Shown here: piece by piece, positions 10,950 through 22,478 of the stretch
Numbering within the stretch: position 1 is the first letter of the stretch
How the letters are laid out: each line of letters starts with the position of its first letter
From: Pogona vitticeps
Lineage: Eukaryota > Chordata > Lepidosauria > Squamata > Agamidae
Length of the DNA stretch: 64,000 bases
NCBI RefSeq assembly: GCF_051106095.1
Contig: NC_135783.1
Span: forward strand, 209,900,472-209,964,471
Reading direction: 5' to 3'
Notes under the pieces: generated by a model
What the model saw: only the letters and a program-made list of their open reading frames with translations
Databases searched by the model: none
Told to the model about the DNA's origin: nothing
Made by a program: the position numbers and the translations under genes

Positions 10950-11964
10950 AATGAAACTGTGCACCCTAAAGCACTTAACGTATAGTACATGATATCTGTG
11001 TTGGACACAAATTTATCTGAAAGGGGGGGGAAATGGAGGCAAGAAAACCAAACATTGTATGGAGCTCTTTCTGTTGCTAAATCAGAGCCTGGAAAAGTTA
11101 TGTGTTGTGGTGTTTTGTTTTTTAAATCACAACTCCAAGAATCACCCAGCCATCCTATAAAATTCCCATATAAGTGGTACAGGGGTGGGTGAATGGAACA
11201 ATGACTGGCAAGGAAAATATTGTGCAACTCAATAACAGATTGGCCTGAAACAGCAATCCTTATTTCCTCCAACTATTGTTGGTACAAAGTGACAGAAATG
11301 TATGGCTGCTTAATCAAATGGGACAAGATGTATTTGTGGACATGTTCACAAAGGTTTCAAAAAGTCCTAAAAACAAACAAACCCAAACTCTTCCATATAA
11401 ACATATATGGGAAATGCCATCAGAATATGAATCTATGTAGACGCAAACAGGATAGAAAAGATGAACATGCAAAAACCTTTCCATGTTTAAAAGTAGACAA
11501 GAAATACTGGGGAACAACATGTTTTTTACCACTATACCCATTTCAGCTGAAAACCAGTGATGACTCCTTTTTTTTCTTTAAAGAAGCCAGGAAAACAAAT
11601 GGTCAAAATTCTATTGCATATATTCTATTGCAAAATTCTATTGCATAAATAAGAGTGTGCTAAAGGAGATGACATCATGACTTCAAAGGCAAGATTTCTG
11701 GTAAGAAAAGAATCCCTGCTTCAGTCTTGAGGTTTGCTCTATGTAAGTAATATCAGTCTCATTGCATGCAAGTTGTTTGAGCCCTGAGATCACAGCAAGA
11801 ATTCTTTAAATACCACCAATTTCCTCCTAACAGAGACATCATCTCCTTTATGCTGGAGTAACAGATGAAACAGGATTCCAAATACTATCGTCTGGCCTAC
11901 AGGCAGTGATTTAAAACTAAAAAGCCTTATATGTATATTTGTTTGCTATAAAATAGCCAGCATA
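10950..11964. other. No recognised feature
   Basis: AT-rich DNA. One 142-codon plus-strand frame (11220-11648) has no recognisable motif, low-complexity lysine-rich composition and no support from splice or promoter signals, so I treat it as chance. Confidence 0.4.
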
Positions 11965-12021
11965 TGTGTGTGTGTGCGTGCGTGCGTGTGCGTGCGCACG
12001 CGTGTGTGCGTGCACGTGTGC
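11965..12021. repeat. Imperfect (TG)n/(CG) alternating tract
   Basis: Alternating purine-pyrimidine run with TGTG, CGTG and GCGCACGCG variants, directly at the 5' edge of the RTE-type LINE. Such tracts favour Z-DNA. Confidence 0.85.
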
Positions 12022-12080
12022 AGGCAGTCCCCAGCAAGTAAGGTGCTACCTCGCCACAGCCTGTTAACCTCACAGGGTAC

Positions 12081-12750
12081 GTGGGCTTTAGGGCGAAAGC
12101 CGACAATCAGATCGATAACCCTGCACCATGCAACAATCATAAGAAAACTTCTGCCCTAAAGTTGGGCACCTGGAATATTCGGACAATGACCCCTGGCTTT
12201 TCTGATGACCTGCAGGAAACAGATAATGTGTGCAAGACAGCTGCCATCAACATAGAACTGAGTAGACTGCAGATGGACATTGTTGCCCTGCAAGAGACGA
12301 GTTTGCCAGACATGGGATCTAAAAAAGAAAAAAACTTATTCTTCTGGCAGGGAAAACCATTGAATGAGACCAGGGAACATGGTGTTAGCTTTATGGTCGG
12401 AAATACTCTGCAGAGATCCATTGTTCCACCTACTGTGGGGAGTGAAAGAATCCTGTCTCTGCAGCTCCAATCATCAGTGGGACCAGCAACCCTCATTAGT
12501 GCATATGCACCAACACTGTCGTCCACAACAGAAGTCAAAGACAAATTCTACGACGATCTGGCTGATACTATCAAAAAAATCCCCGAGAGAGAACTACTGT
12601 TCATTCTCAGAGACTTTAACGCTAGAGTTGGTGCTGATCAAAATTCTTGGCCCACTTCTCTAGGTCATTTTGGCATTGGGAAGATGAACGAAAATGGCCA
12701 ACACTTGCTGGAGTTTTGCTGTTATTATGGTCTTTGTGTCAATACTTCTT
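12081..12750 (+). pseudogene. RTE-type LINE apurinic endonuclease domain (broken)
   Basis: The open frame contains LGTWNIRTM (about residue 28), LQETSLPD (about 70) and LRDFNARVG (about 175; the family usually has LGDFNARVG). After about 12,750 the reading shifts to the frame that encodes VSWRHPRSKHWHQLNLIL, so there is a frameshift within the endonuclease. Its last catalytic block, normally a D-H pair in SADCDTDHSLV, reads SADCDINYSLV (near 12,878), losing the histidine. The endonuclease would be inactive even without the frameshift. The functional assignment comes from motifs known in APE-type LINEs. Confidence 0.85.
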
Positions 12751-14671
12751 TAATAGAAAGCTTCAACACAGAGTTTCCTGGAGACATCCAAGATCAAAGC
12801 ATTGGCATCAGCTCAATTTGATCCTCACTAGATATTTTAGCCTTCCTAGTGTTACGATCACACGCAGTTACCAGAGTGCTGACTGCGATATTAATTACTC
12901 CCTGGTGGGTAGTAAAGTAAAACTGCGAGCAAAGAGATTGTATCACACGAAAAAGGAAGGAAGTCCACGTATCGACATCAGCAAGATTTGCATTCAAAGA
13001 AAAGTGGAGGAATTTGCCCAAGCGCTTGAGGAAACCCTTCCAGGCCCGGCCAATGTAAATGCACCTGAACGATGGGAACATTTCAAGAACGCTATTTATA
13101 ACACTGCCTTGTCCACATTTTGCAAGAAGACAAAAAAGACAGCAGACTGGTTTGAAGCCTGTTCAGAGGAGTTGATGCCAGCCATTGAAGATAAGAGGAG
13201 AGCTCTTGCAGCATACAAAGCCTGTCCTAGTGAATACAACTTGCAAGCTCTTCAACTTGCTTGTAGCAAAGTCCAACAGGCTGCCAGGAGATGTTCCAAT
13301 GATTATTTAATTCAGCTCTGCTCTCAGATACAGATAGTAGTGGACACAGGTAACATCGAGGGAATGTATGATGGGATCAAGCAGGCTTTAAGTCCAATAC
13401 AGAAGAAATCTGCTCCCTTTAAGTCTGCTGCAGGCGTGATCATCCGGGACCGAGTACAGCAGATGAAACGCTGGGTGCAGCATTGCTCCAAGCTATATTC
13501 CAGAGAGAATGTAGTAACCGAAGAGGCACTAAATAACATTGAGTGCCTGCCTGTCTTGGAAGAGTTGGACAGCGAACCAATATTAGCAGAAATAAAAGCA
13601 GCCTTAGATTCCCTTGCCTCTGGCAAGGCACCTGTGAAGGATAACATCCCTGTCGCAGCGCTGACGTGCTGTAAAGAGATCATCACCACTGAGCTGTATG
13701 AAGTCTTTTGTCTTTTCTGGAGGGAAGGTGGAGTACCACAGGACATGAAGGATGCAAACATTGTCACATCGTATAAGAACAAAGGAAACAGGGGTGACTG
13801 CAATAACTACTGTGGCACCTCTCTTCTCAGCATTATAGGGAAGCTGTTTGCCTGTGTTATGCTGAAGAGACTCCAGGTGCTTGCAGACAGAGTCTATCCA
13901 GAATCACAGTGTGGATTTCGAGTTAATAGATCCACAACTGGCATGGTATTCTCCCTCAGACAGTTGCAGGAGAAATGTAGGGAACAACAACAGCCACTCT
14001 TTGTGGCCTTCATAGATTGCACAAAGGCCTTTGACTTGGTTAGCAGGGACAAACTTTTTAAAATCTTTCCCAAGACTGGATGTCCACCTGGACTCCTTAA
14101 CATAATAAGGTCCTTTCATGAGGAAATGAAGGGCATTGTAGTTTTTGATGGCTCAACATCAGATCCCTTTGACATCCAAAGTGGAGTGAAACAGGGCTGT
14201 GTCCTCGTGCTGACCCTGTTTGGGATCTTTTTTGCTGTCATGCTGAGGCATGGCTTTGGAACTGCAACAGAAGGTGTCTATCTCTGGAGTAGATCAGATG
14301 GAAAGCTCTTTAATCTCTCTAGATTGAGAGCAAAGACCAAAGTCCAGCTGAAATGCATGCAGAACTTCCTCTTTGCTGATGATGCAGCTGTTGTTGCCCA
14401 CTCTGCTGAAGACCTCCAACAACTCATGAATCGCTTTAGCAAGGCCTGCCAAGGCTTTGGAGTAACAATCAGCCTGAAGAAAACACAAGTCATGGGCCAC
14501 AGCATGGACTCACCTCCCTCTGTTACCATCTACACACAAGAATTGGAGGTTGTTCATGACTTTGTGTACTTTGGCTCAATGATCTCTAACACTCTCTCCC
14601 TAGATGTCGAGCTGGATAAAGGCATTGGCAAAGCAACTACCATGTTCTCTAGACCCACAAAGAAAGTATAG
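12750..14671 (+). pseudogene. RTE-type LINE reverse transcriptase domain (broken)
   Basis: An open stretch of roughly 640 codons. RT blocks are visible in order: LASGKAP near 13,610, ESQCGFRVNRST near 13,900, AFIDCTKAFDLVSRD near 14,006 (block A aspartate kept), SGVKQGCV near 14,184, FLFADDAAVVAH near 14,370 (the catalytic DD pair kept), then SLKKTQVMG and VYFGSMIS. It ends at TAG (14,669-14,671) where relatives have tryptophan, losing the C-terminal domain, which is recognisable downstream with further damage. The long open frame suggests a moderate age. Confidence 0.85.
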
Positions 14672-16071
14672 CTCAATAAGAAGCTGATGGCACATACCAA
14701 GATCTAGGTCTATAGATCCTGTGTCCTGAGCACACTCCTGTACTGCAAGTGAGTCCTGGACCCTTTGTGTACGGCAGGAGATGAAGCTGAACATGTTCCA
14801 TATGCATTGTCTCTGACACATTTTTTGGTATCACCTGGCAGAACAAAGTTCCAAATAGAGTAGTCCTAGAACGAGCTGAAATGTTTAGCATGTGTATATT
14901 ACTGAAACAGTGATGTCTACTTTGGCTCAGGCATGTCATGAGAATGGCTGATGGTCGGATTCCAAAAGATCTCCTGTATGGAGAATTAGTGCAGGGAAAG
15001 TCCCCCAGAGGGAGACCACAGCTGCGATACAAGGATATCTGCAAGCAGGATCTGAAGGCCTTAGGAATCAACCTAAACAGATGGGAAACTCTGACGTCTG
15101 AGCGTTTAGCCTAGAGACAGGCGGTGCATCATGGCCTCTCCCAATTTGAAGAGGCATTTGTTCAGCAGGCCGAGGCAAACAGGCAATCCCGAAACCAGCA
15201 AAATCAGGGAGCTGGACAGGGGACAGATTGTATTTGTCTTCAGTGTGGAAGGGATTGTCACTCTTGAATTGGCCTTCTCAACCACACTAGACGCTGTTCC
15301 AAGTCCTCCATACAGAGCACGTTACCATATTCTTTCAAGACTGAAGGATTCCCAACTGTATATACATTCATATATGTAAATTTATTTAATTAGACGCTGC
15401 TGTGATACAAAACACAGTGTCTATAACTGGCAGTAATAATCTGTATTGATTGAATACTCATTTTTATGTTGTGTGTAAAGCAGCTTTTTTCCAGTCTGGG
15501 AGCAGCATTATAAAAGGAATGAAAAAAATCATCTCTCAGTGTCCAAAAGCACATATTTCCAAGACAACTGGAACACGCTGGGCCAGAATAATGCTGCATG
15601 AAGTCTATACGTTAATAGTCACAAACTGTTTAATTTTTACGAGGGTAAAACTTCTCTGGGAATAGTATATGGAAACATACATCCAGAGACAGAGTCAGAA
15701 AGTGGGAGACCAAACTGTGGGCATGAATAATCAGAACAATCTGTAAGGGCTTCCCGTCTGTGGCTAATGGGATGTTTCACCAAGCTTTGTCACCATGGCA
15801 AATACTTTATAATACATAAACATTTGCTGCGCTGAAAAATCCACCCACTCTTGCTGAAAGATGGCCAGGTTTTGTAGAACGACATTCCATCTACCCTGCT
15901 GACTTTTGAGATAAGCTCTTTTAGTCGACATTCCATGTGTTTAAGAAAATGTGTGAAAAGTACAGTTTAGAAGAATAAGCATGGGTTTGGGGATTGGGTT
16001 TTTTTTTTTACTGCTTAAATGTCTATGTTTTCATGAGAGAACCTGATTTTTAAAGACATACAAGAGAGGTT

Positions 16072-16118
16072 CTCTGTCTCTCTCTTTCTCTCTCTCTCAA
16101 TCTCTCTCTCTCTCTCTC
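16072..16118. repeat. Imperfect (TC)n tract
   Basis: CT-rich run with a few interruptions. Confidence 0.9.
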
Positions 16119-16194
16119 CATCCCCCCCCACTGGTTCTTTCTTGTTCCCTTTACTAGGTTTACTTTCTTTGCCCAGTTTCTAGTTTCCTGTCAA

Positions 16195-16198
<4 letters not shown>

Positions 16199-16232
<34 letters not shown>
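16199..16232. repeat. (CA)n microsatellite
   Basis: Uninterrupted AC dinucleotide tract of 34 bases. Confidence 0.95.
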
Positions 16233-16234
<2 letters not shown>

Positions 16235-17417
16235 TGGCAGGTATTATATGAATACTTCAGTTTTAATGAGTTGTTCATGTTCGAAATTTCTGGTTGTAGT
16301 TCTCTCAGTACACTTACAGGAACAACAACTTCATTTTTTAAAAAGTGTCCTATTGCCAGGGCAGTGGAATGATTTCTAAGCATATTTAAATGTGTGTTAG
16401 GATCAAGTGGATATGCTGTTTTAAATTACAGGTAAAGAGAAAAAATCCGAATATCTGATTCTCCCATCTTACCTCACTAAATTAAGATTTGGGTTGAGTC
16501 AATGATCTATACAGCGTTTGCTTTTCCTGCCGTAGGGATGTTTGATTCTTTGCTGAGATGGAGCGGGGAATAGATCTAGATTCAGTTTAATGTATAAGCT
16601 GCAGAGGAGGAGAAGAGACTCTTTGAAAATGGAAAGTAGCTTATGATAGCTGCAGAAGAGTGCAGCTACGATACTGTGCAGCAAAGCAAAGCAACATTCC
16701 ACAACACAATTGTATAAACGAGGGCAGCCAAAACAAAACACTATAAATTTGAAACTGGGGTTTGGAACAGCACTAAGTTTGGCAGAGATGTAGCAGATCA
16801 TCTGCTCATGTTCTTTGCCAAATTTGGGAGTGTTTGGACAAAACCTTTTGGAGTTATGCTTTTTTTTGAAATTAAAACTATTTTATACCCCCCCCGGTCA
16901 GAAATAGGCAAAACCAAATGACCCTAGATTTAAAATAGCTCTCATAAATTGAACAACCAATCTTGATTATCTTGAAAGAAAATTATTGTCCCCATGCTCG
17001 TTTTTAAATCTGGAAAGAATCCAGGCTGCAAGTGCTGAAATATTGATGCTCAAAAGTCCTTTAATATTGTGCACACATGACGCAGGCTTGCCTGCAAGAG
17101 CTTCATGAAATGATACATTGTATACATTTGTGGACAGGGGAGGAAGATATTTGGAAAGCTGCAAGGCAACAAAAGATCACAGAAGCAGAGTAAAAAAATA
17201 CATTTTCTTTAAAGAGTAAAAAAAAAAAAAACACAACCAGATTTACTTTAAAGAAAGTGATGAAGTTACAGTCTTCCAGAAATATACCAGTATATTCAGA
17301 GAATTATTATACAATTTCATAAGACATATTCAAAGTATTTCCTCCTATCTTAGAAAAACAGATAACAGTTGTGTTTTGTTCTAACGCTTTTAGAAAACAT
17401 TCTCAAGATTGTTGAGA

Positions 17418-17550
17418 GTTCCTACTCCAGAGTTCCTACTCCAGTCCTCTGAAGATGCCGGCCACAGAGACTGGCGAAACATCAGGGAAGAACAACCTTC
17501 AGAACATGGCCAAAGAGCCGTGAAAGCCTTCGAGAATACAATTTATTTTA
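17418..17550 (+). ncRNA. Retroelement remnant with hammerhead-like motif
   Basis: CTGAAGA at 17,449-17,455 matches the hammerhead CUGANGA box. It is followed by a potential helix II (GCCGGCC against GACTGGC, with one A-C mismatch and a G-U pair) and then CGAAAC at 17,475-17,480. The downstream text AAGAACAACCTTCAGAACAT and GTGAAAGCCTTCGAGAATAC is a repeat I associate with amniote retroelement tails. A 14-bp tandem duplication (AGTTCCTACTCCAG) precedes it. Helices I and III are not convincing, so self-cleavage is not claimed. Hammerheads are known in Penelope-like and other retroelements; that link is inference here. Confidence 0.45.
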
Positions 17551-18818
17551 ACTTTTATCAGCCTTGGAAAGAAAGATAATAAGAACTTTGCCCCTTATTA
17601 ATCAGTATTCTTATTCAGACCTATAGGGCATACCAGCACTCTATAATCAACACCGTGGTTAGACCATCAGATTACGGTATGTTTGACTCAAGCCCCACTC
17701 CTCCATGTAGCTGAGTAGGTATATCTGAGTCCAGTCGATGGAAAGTAAGTTACTGAAATAAGGAATGAGAAATAAATATGGGGTGAGGGAGAAATGTGGA
17801 TTCGTCCTTTAAGTCCTCGGTGGAAAACTGGAAGATGAATGCAATAAATTCTTATGGATAAGTTTCCTTTATAGTCGTATCTATGAGGTTCAATGTTAAC
17901 TTTTTTTTATTGGATACAGTTGTTTTGTTTTTCCCTGGGTTGTTGTTACTGTTTTGTTGTTTGTTTTGGGTTTTTTGTTTTGTTTTGTTTTGTTTTGTTC
18001 TTGAAGCTTCTGTGCTTGCACAGCCATTTGAAATGGCTTGGTGGACTTTCTTGTTAGTGGTCATAGTAATCTATTTAACTGTGTTTCCGGCTGTTGTCTT
18101 TACCAGCATGAGGGATAAATGCTCTGTAATACTGAGCCTGGGATATCCACTGATGCATAATACTTTTTAAGCAATTCAGCATTCGTAGCAAGACCCAACT
18201 TGAGGAAGCCTAGTCGATGCTCTCAGTCCTAGAGAGAGAGGCCTAGAAGGAACCAGAGATCCCGCTAGAGTGAAACCTTTTCACTCAGTTTCTCAGACAA
18301 ATGAATATGACAAATCTAAATATTTCCGTGCTTTTAATATTATACTTGTCATGAATATGAAAATAATTATCTTCAGTTTCCTGGAGGATAATGTTATCAG
18401 AGGCTACCAGTACTGAAGCTTTGCCCTCAGTGTGGTGTTGTTCTTAGGGCTAGGCCAAGTGTTCAGGAAGTTTCAGAAACTGCTATTCTATGTACCTGGA
18501 ATGTTCACCTTCATATGTTGAAAGATACGTCCACTCCAAAATAATCAAAAGAAAATCTGGGTGCTTTTAATAACACGCTGAAAGAGATTGTGACGCTTGT
18601 GGCAAAATGTTAGAAACTGACGTGGATGGTGGTGAACTTTGAGAACCTGGATATTATTTTTGTGAGACCACAAGACTATACAAATATTGATCGGATAGTG
18701 TGGACTTGAAATCTTGCATGCACTCGACACTTAATTCAGAGGGACTCAGGATTGAGTTGCATCATGTATTGGTCTGCAAAAACGCTCTGGAATGTGATTT
18801 AATCATTTCTGTTGGGGG

Positions 18819-19184
18819 TAAAAGGTAAAGGTAAAAGTTCCCTTTGACATTTTTAGTCAGTCGTGTTCGACTCTAGGGGGCGGTGCTCATCCCCGTTTCC
18901 AAGCCGTAGAGCCAGCGTTTGTCTGAAGATAGTTTCCGTTGTCACATGGCCAGCACGACTTAAACCCGGAATGCTGTTTACCTTCCCACCGAGGTGGTAC
19001 TTATTTATCTACTCGCATTTACATGCTTTCAAACTGCTAGGTTGGCGAGGAGCTGGGACGAAGCGACGGGAGCTCACTCTGTCGCGTGGATTCGATCTTA
19101 CGACTGCTGGTCTTCTGAGCCTGCAGCACACAAAGGCTTCTGCAGTTTAGCCTGCAGCTCCACCACGTCCCTAGCGCCACCACG
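18819..19184 (-). mobile_element. tRNA-derived SINE with BovB-like tail, complete
   Basis: Minus-strand SINE. The tail is GGTAAAGGTAAAAG on the plus strand, next comes AGTCGTGTTCGACTCTAGGG and the body, and the tRNA-like head is at about 19,090-19,184 (GATTCGATCTTACGAC box B region on the minus strand). It is flanked by an exact 11-bp duplication TCTGTTGGGGG (18,808-18,818 and 19,185-19,195). The head seems to contain a short duplication around CCACCACGT. Same family as 44.06 and 54.01 kb. Confidence 0.85.
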
Positions 19185-19195
19185 TCTGTTGGGGG

Positions 19196-22100
19196 AGGGG
19201 GGTTCAGATCCTCATGCTTCTGCATTTACCACCAGTGATGGTAGGTTGACAGCACAGAAAATATAAGGCAAGGGAAACCTGATAGTTTAAGAGTTAGAGC
19301 CTCATATTGCTGGAAAAACCTCAGTAGCCTGGCTTTATTAACATGTGGTTGGATTTGCAATAAACGGGTCAGGAAGAATTTCCACTCCTATTGACTATAC
19401 TGTAATCAGCTGTCAGTTACACACTAAGTTTTCTGCAAGGTCATGTAAATTGTCTTTTGGTTTTCTTTTCTTTTCTTTTATGAAGTGGATGCCACAGCCA
19501 TTAGAGGTCAATAGTCAGATTCCTAAATGTACCACAAAATCAGTTATTTCCATTTGAAAAAGATCCATACACCAGATGGCACCCATACAATTTATTGTAC
19601 AGCTTTGACCAGAAATTCTTAATGATAAACTCTTTGTGAGAGCAAGAGAGACCTGAAAATAGGCGGTCCGGAGTCAAATTTTATAGACCATCCTCTTGAA
19701 TTTTAGACTTAGGAAGCTCAATACCAGCACAGTATGTTGTCAGTCTGCAATGACAAACGGACTTGTTGAGTGACAGATAAATTATTCTGCTAAAGGGTAT
19801 GGGAAATGAACAATTCTTTTCTAGCATTAATGCTTTCTTGCAGGAGCAAGACTGCTGAGGTACAACAAGAAACAAGTTACTCTACTCTAGAACATTTAGG
19901 TCATTTAACATATTTCAATCAATCTGAGCATTGCATTCAAGTATTCACTTCCTACTTGTTGTAGCACCTGAAATCCGAGCACCACACATATTTTCCAATA
20001 AATAAAAAGCACACTAAAAGCTTTAGTGCAAAGAACATCTGGTGATTTAAGTTACCCCTTTAATACTAATTTTAACAACTCCCAAATGTGGATAGAAATA
20101 CTACTTTATACTTTGTTTAAAGTTCATTTCCTGTCCCTAGGATGTTTATTGACCCTTTAATGCTGGCCATTTCCACTTTTCACTTCTCCTGTGAGTCTTA
20201 CGCTAGTTTTCATTGACTTCATTCCATTCTTGACCTCTTTTCCCCTCAAGAAAATTAAACACAGCCCAAGACATGTTGGACACCAATTAGTTTTACAGCT
20301 TCTCTTACCTCCCCTCCTTCTGCATTCTTTAGTTCATTCAGTCTACCCATAATGTTACATATCAAACCTCCCTGAAAAGAACAAGCATGACCTGCTGCAA
20401 AATATACATGTAATTAAAAAGGCTTTGGGATAAACCGGGGGTGGGGGGGAATCCATCTGGGATTTTTTAAAGTATTTTTTCCCTTTCTTTAAAAATGCAC
20501 AGTATACGGTAATTTTAAAAAAACAACAACAAAACTGTGCACTGCAGGAAGCAATATTAAACCTATTGTTTAAAAAAGTTTGACCACAAAAGTGATCTGT
20601 CATATTTTTTTTAAAAAAAAGAAGAACAAGAAGAAGAAGGGAAAAGGCATGTTTTTATCGATAATGGAACCCTGCAAAATGATAAGAAAACAGCAGTATT
20701 TACTATGGTAAATCCTGACCATATGAGCAAGTTCAGTCCGATATTGTGCAAGTGGACTTCTGTTTTCACAGTAGAATTTTGTCTTGTATTTTCCCCCTTC
20801 TCCTTTCCATGCAACATTGGCTCTGCTCCAAAACCTCTCCTAGTCATCCAGAGTAGGGGTCGTGGGAGGTGCTGTTGAAGACAATTGGAGAAATCCACTA
20901 CATCAATGATTGCTGAACAGTGTTGGATACAACTCTTCAACAGCCAACTCCTTAGAGTAGAAATCCTAATGGATAACCCAATAAATTGCACAGTGATGGT
21001 TTATCTAAATTATTGTAATAATTAGCATGCTGTGCAGTGGGACAGAAATAATGTTTTATTAATCTGGTTGCAAATTTAGAGCAATTCGACAGATTTTAAC
21101 AGTGAGAGAAGAGGGAGAAGAATCTTTGGTTGGCATGCTAAAATGTGTCACTACTTATTACATCACCCAGTTACCTATTCATGTGCAGCATTCTTTGAAT
21201 TCAAGCATTGCAATTCCCCATTTAAAAATGCACACAGAACAACAGGACAACAAAAACAAGAGCAAAACAATGTCTATGGAAGGGAGAATGAAATGCATTG
21301 TATTAGCCAAAACTTCACACAAAACTGTTAAATCTGGAGAAACATGCAGAAAATGTGTATACATGGGGGCTTTTAAAAAAATTACAAACTTATTAGCAAA
21401 AGTATGAGGCAACCAGAAGAATTGACAAATAGCAAATGGTGAAACGCTGAAATTAAAGTATTCATCCCTCCCTTGTGCTCTTCCAGAGTTATCCAACAAA
21501 ATACACTCCTTGAGCTGTAATTCTGGAGGTTCTAAATGCAGAATTTTGCAGTCACAGAATGTCTGCAATCTAATTCTTCTACATTGCATGAGGACTGCAA
21601 ACTGAAATGAACATTCTCTATCCTAGCTTTTACTTAAATCAGTGGGCTAACTTCTAAATTAACAAGCTTCCTCATATCTTGGTGCACTGTTTACTTGGGG
21701 CCTTCAAATCATTTACACCAAAGGGAAAAGAAAAAACAAATCTGCTTGAACACCTTAGCATGATTTCTAATGCTAAAACATACCCATGAGTTCTTCTAGT
21801 TACAGCCCTTTTCTGTTCACCCACCTCCTCTTTCCTTTTCTTCAGGTCAAAATGCCCATGTTCATAGTTCATCCGAAACAGAACAACAATACTTTTAGCA
21901 GGATGATGAATTGAATCTGCCCCACTTTCCAGGAAAATACAACCCAAATAATTATTCTGGTTGATATGATGCATCACAGTGTTCTAAAATGTTACATTCT
22001 ATGCTGCTGTGCTCTGATATGGAAATGGAAGACCATTACTCTTTCAACAACAGACATCAGGTATTTAGTTTGTAGAAATTAAAAGAATGACAATAGTATT

Positions 22101-22409
22101 CCTGTCGGAGACAGTTTTGTCTGGACATAATCCTACAACAACAGAAAGTGAAAAGAAGTGTAAATTCATAGCAATATTACAATAGCATAAAAACTTTTCA
22201 TTCGTGTTTAATACTTTATCACTGTAGCAATCTAGGGAAGGAAACAATTAAATTGTGAGAGTCTGATGAGAAAAAGATATTATAGGAAAGAAAGCTAGCC
22301 TCTTAATACGAAATAAGGTAGGATGTTTTAATGCTTCACAATTTGCAATGCAATTAGATAATTATGTGCCGCAGAACAAGAATACACTATCTCACATTAA
22401 CCGTTACAT
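19196..22409. other. No recognised feature
   Basis: About 3.2 kb of AT-rich DNA. Short open frames occur on both strands (longest about 136 codons, 21,179-21,589 minus), without motifs or compositional support. A short AAGAAG run lies near 20,620. Confidence 0.4.
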
Positions 22410-22478
22410 ATATTATACATCCCCTTCATGGATTGCCGCCTTGTCATGGCGAAGGGGCTTGAGTAACTCAGAGAAGCT

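Larger units (their letters stand above)
12022..15352 (+). mobile_element. RTE-type LINE, nearly full length, inactive
   Basis: About 3.3 kb with an APE-type endonuclease, reverse transcriptase and a C-terminal tail in order. The 5' part from about 12,022 carries a leader, then EN to about 12,900 and RT to 14,671. A diverged C-terminal region follows (GRIPKDLLYGEL near 14,956, then GRPQLRYKDICKQDLKALG), then a Cys-rich end (CLQCGRDCH near 15,233), stopping around the ACTGAAGGATTCCC stretch. The order and motifs match the RTE-like family whose endonuclease is often mislabelled craniofacial development protein 2-like. A 155-bp relative lies at 55.67 kb. No target duplication was identified because the 5' edge abuts a TG tract. 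Confidence 0.85.
15353..18807. other. Mostly unassigned DNA with microsatellites
   Basis: Holds the TC and CA tracts and the hammerhead-like remnant listed separately. The remainder looks single-copy. The segment 15,700-15,930 is more balanced in base composition but shows no open frame. Confidence 0.45.

Noticed and set aside
11220-11648. 142-codon open frame
   Set aside because: No motif, no splice or promoter support, and AT-rich composition like the surroundings.
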